Assembly (NCBI GenBank): GCA_002305575.1
Contig: DBPP01000002.1
Coordinates: forward strand, 1-64,000
Source of the DNA: Ruminococcaceae bacterium UBA1417
Lineage (GTDB): Bacteria > Bacillota > Clostridia > Oscillospirales > Acutalibacteraceae
Direction: 5' to 3'
DNA: 64,000 nt
The notes under the pieces are model-generated. The model searched no databases. It had not been told where the DNA came from and saw only the letters and a program-made list of their open reading frames with translations. A program made the position numbers and the translations under genes. This document shows positions 62,844 to 64,000 of the stretch, piece after piece (within the stretch, counting starts at the first letter, position 1; every line of letters starts with the position of its first letter).

Positions 62844-63509
62844 TCAGGCTGCTTCCTTTTGCCCGAGAATCGCAAGCAGCGGGGAGCGCAGCCGGCCACC
62901 GATGAATTTGACGACGATGCCGGTCAGCAGCGCGGAGAGGATCGTGCCTTCACGCGTTCCCACAATGGTGAAGTCGAAAAACAGGAGCGACAACGCGACG
63001 GCCAAGACGACGCACGCCACGTCAAAGGCGATTTTGATGTTGCCAAATGCTTTGTGTGTCGTATCGGAGACGGCCTTCACAAAGGCTTCACCGGAATTCA
63101 TAATGACATTGGCGGTGACGGTGAGCACAATACCGAAGCCAAGAAGCACAATGCCGATCACCACGAGCGCCAGACAGACGGGGTATGCGTCCGTCGGGAT
63201 GGGGGATACGATCACCATGCCGAGATCGGTAAACCAGCCGAAGAAAAAGGAAAGCGGAATCTGTAACAGCTGGATCGGACTGAATTTTTTGCGCAGCAGA
63301 ACAATTTGCCCGACGATCAGAAAGCAGTTCCAAAGAATCAGCCACGTACCGAGCGATAGATCGGGAAATTTGCAGTTCATTACGTTTGCCACCGAGGAGA
63401 TGGGTGAAACGCCGAGCTCGGCGTGCTTTGTAAAGGCGACGCCCAGAGCGGAAAAGAAAAGGCCGATAATCAGCAGAATGTACCGTTTTGCAAGTTCAGA
63501 TTTACACAT
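62844..63509 (-). CDS. YczE/YitT-like (DUF6198-type) membrane protein
   Basis: A 221-residue protein with five helices: YILLIIGLFFSALGVAFTKH, then AELGVSPISSVANVM (short re-entrant segment), WLILWNCFLIVGQIVLL, ILQIPLSFFFGWFTDLGMVI and two more ending near residue 205. The layout matches YczE/DUF6198 membrane proteins of unknown transport role. ATG 63509 follows AGGAGGATC and overlaps the end of the MarR gene by eight bases, so both are cotranscribed and co-regulated. Confidence 0.8.
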   Translation of the reverse strand: MCKSELAKRYILLIIGLFFSALGVAFTKHAELGVSPISSVANVMNCKFPDLSLGTWLILWNCFLIVGQIVLLRKKFSPIQLLQIPLSFFFGWFTDLGMVIVSPIPTDAYPVCLALVVIGIVLLGFGIVLTVTANVIMNSGEAFVKAVSDTTHKAFGNIKIAFDVACVVLAVALSLLFFDFTIVGTREGTILSALLTGIVVKFIGGRLRSPLLAILGQKEAA

Positions 63510-63939
63510 CGAGAGATCCTCCTGGTTCACACATGTTGGCATACAATTTCGATAGAAGCGCGGAGAGCTGTTCTTTTTCCGCCGGGCTGAAACCGTTGAG
63601 CCCTCTGGCCTCGATGGCTTCAAAGCGCAGGCGCACCGTTTCGGCGAACTGCCGGCCTGTATCGGTCAGAAACACATACAGGCTGCGTCGGTTTCCGTTC
63701 AGGTTTTTGCGCACAATCAATCCTTTACTTTCCATCCCCAGCAGGACAGACGTGACCGTTGCAGGTTCCATATGGCAGAAAACAGCGATTTCCTTTTGAA
63801 CGGCGCCGTCGTGCGTGGAAAGATAATCGAGAATCTTCGGCTGTCCTGGGGTTAGGCCGGTTTCCTTGATGTCCGCCAGCAAGGCCTTTTGAAACAGCTG
63901 GTGATTCGCCATCAGCAGATAGTGTAGCGGTGCGTTCAT
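63502..63939 (-). CDS. MarR-family transcriptional regulator
   Basis: A 145-residue winged-helix repressor: LTPGQPKILDYLSTHDGAVQ, IAVFCHMEPATVTSVLLGME as recognition helix, KGLIVRKNLNGNRRSLYVFL as wing, and a C-terminal dimer helix. ATG 63939 follows GGAGGAAGCC; the open frame continues 15 codons upstream through the operator. It probably represses its own operon and the membrane protein downstream in response to a small ligand. Confidence 0.92.
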   Translation of the reverse strand: MNAPLHYLLMANHQLFQKALLADIKETGLTPGQPKILDYLSTHDGAVQKEIAVFCHMEPATVTSVLLGMESKGLIVRKNLNGNRRSLYVFLTDTGRQFAETVRLRFEAIEARGLNGFSPAEKEQLSALLSKLYANMCEPGGSLDV

Positions 63940-63959
63940 GGCTTCCTCCAAAATTCGTG

Positions 63960-63991
63960 TTCTAATAATTAGAATGCCAAACATTATTATA
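63960..63991 (-). promoter_or_regulatory. marR operon promoter and palindromic operator
   Basis: A perfect TATAAT lies at 63991-63986 on the - strand. Immediately downstream, TTCTAATAATTAGAA (63960-63974) is a 15-base perfect inverted repeat, positioned to block transcription when bound. The -35 element is beyond or at the window edge. Confidence 0.75.
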
Positions 63992-64000
63992 CGGCAGAAT

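Overview
The window looks like chromosome from a GC-rich, strictly anaerobic gut-type Clostridia (Eubacteriales/Oscillospirales-like). The evidence is the gene content: a 2-hydroxyacyl-CoA dehydratase activase, Hdr/Flx electron-bifurcation proteins, a T-box leader, an arginine-phosphatase-type LMW-PTP, CmpB-type membrane proteins and strong AGGAGG ribosome sites. Species cannot be named from the sequence alone. Genes are packed densely, mostly on the + strand, and many starts and stops overlap.

Region 1 (1-5800) is the eroded end of an integrative conjugative element. Six element genes plus a truncated large polyvalent protein lie on the - strand (Toprim primase-like, DUF6017 replication/HTH protein, DUF6674-like coiled coil, HTH protein). 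They are followed by the C-terminal scrap of a tyrosine recombinase next to tRNA-Ser(CGA). The 5' half of that tRNA and its upstream region are duplicated in diverged form.

Region 2 (5900-25300) is mixed housekeeping and surface genes. It holds a binding-protein/peptidoglycan-binding fusion lipoprotein, a PadR-DUF1700 regulatory cluster, MATE and DMT exporters, nagB, a P-loop ATPase, and a 2-hydroxyacyl-CoA dehydratase activase system split over two ORFs. A four-gene ApbE / lipoprotein / NusG-II / Gx-transporter cluster resembles part of the flavin-based extracellular electron transfer locus. Then come a frameshifted SLOG gene, a cytidylate-kinase-like protein, a two-component system and a collagen-like protein.

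Region 3 (25437-36460) is the most striking part. One operon of twelve genes encodes HdrB, HdrC, HdrA, MvhD/FlxD, two 4Fe-4S dicluster proteins, an NAD(P)H-FAD diaphorase, a soluble fumarate-reductase-type iron-sulfur/flavoprotein pair, both fumarase subunits and a SemiSWEET-like membrane protein. I infer a soluble bifurcating complex that couples NADH oxidation and fumarate reduction to ferredoxin reduction.

Region 4 (36530-43130) has a LysR regulator divergent from a 36-codon ORF and a DUF1275 protein, then an NBP35/Mrp Fe-S carrier. Next a clear T-box leader precedes a fusion of XRE-type HTH, cupin and acyl-CoA synthetase domains, followed by a lipid kinase.

Region 5 (43150-64000) is mainly core genes: a polysaccharide ABC exporter, tcdA, a DUF5060/DUF5605 glycoside hydrolase, tRNA-Arg(ACG), a GT2/YfhO pair, a YfbR-like HD nucleotidase, dusB, polA, rlmA, a LMW phosphatase, rimI, galT, an esterase, a CmpB-like membrane protein, mscL with a zinc ribbon, and a MarR/YczE-like pair.
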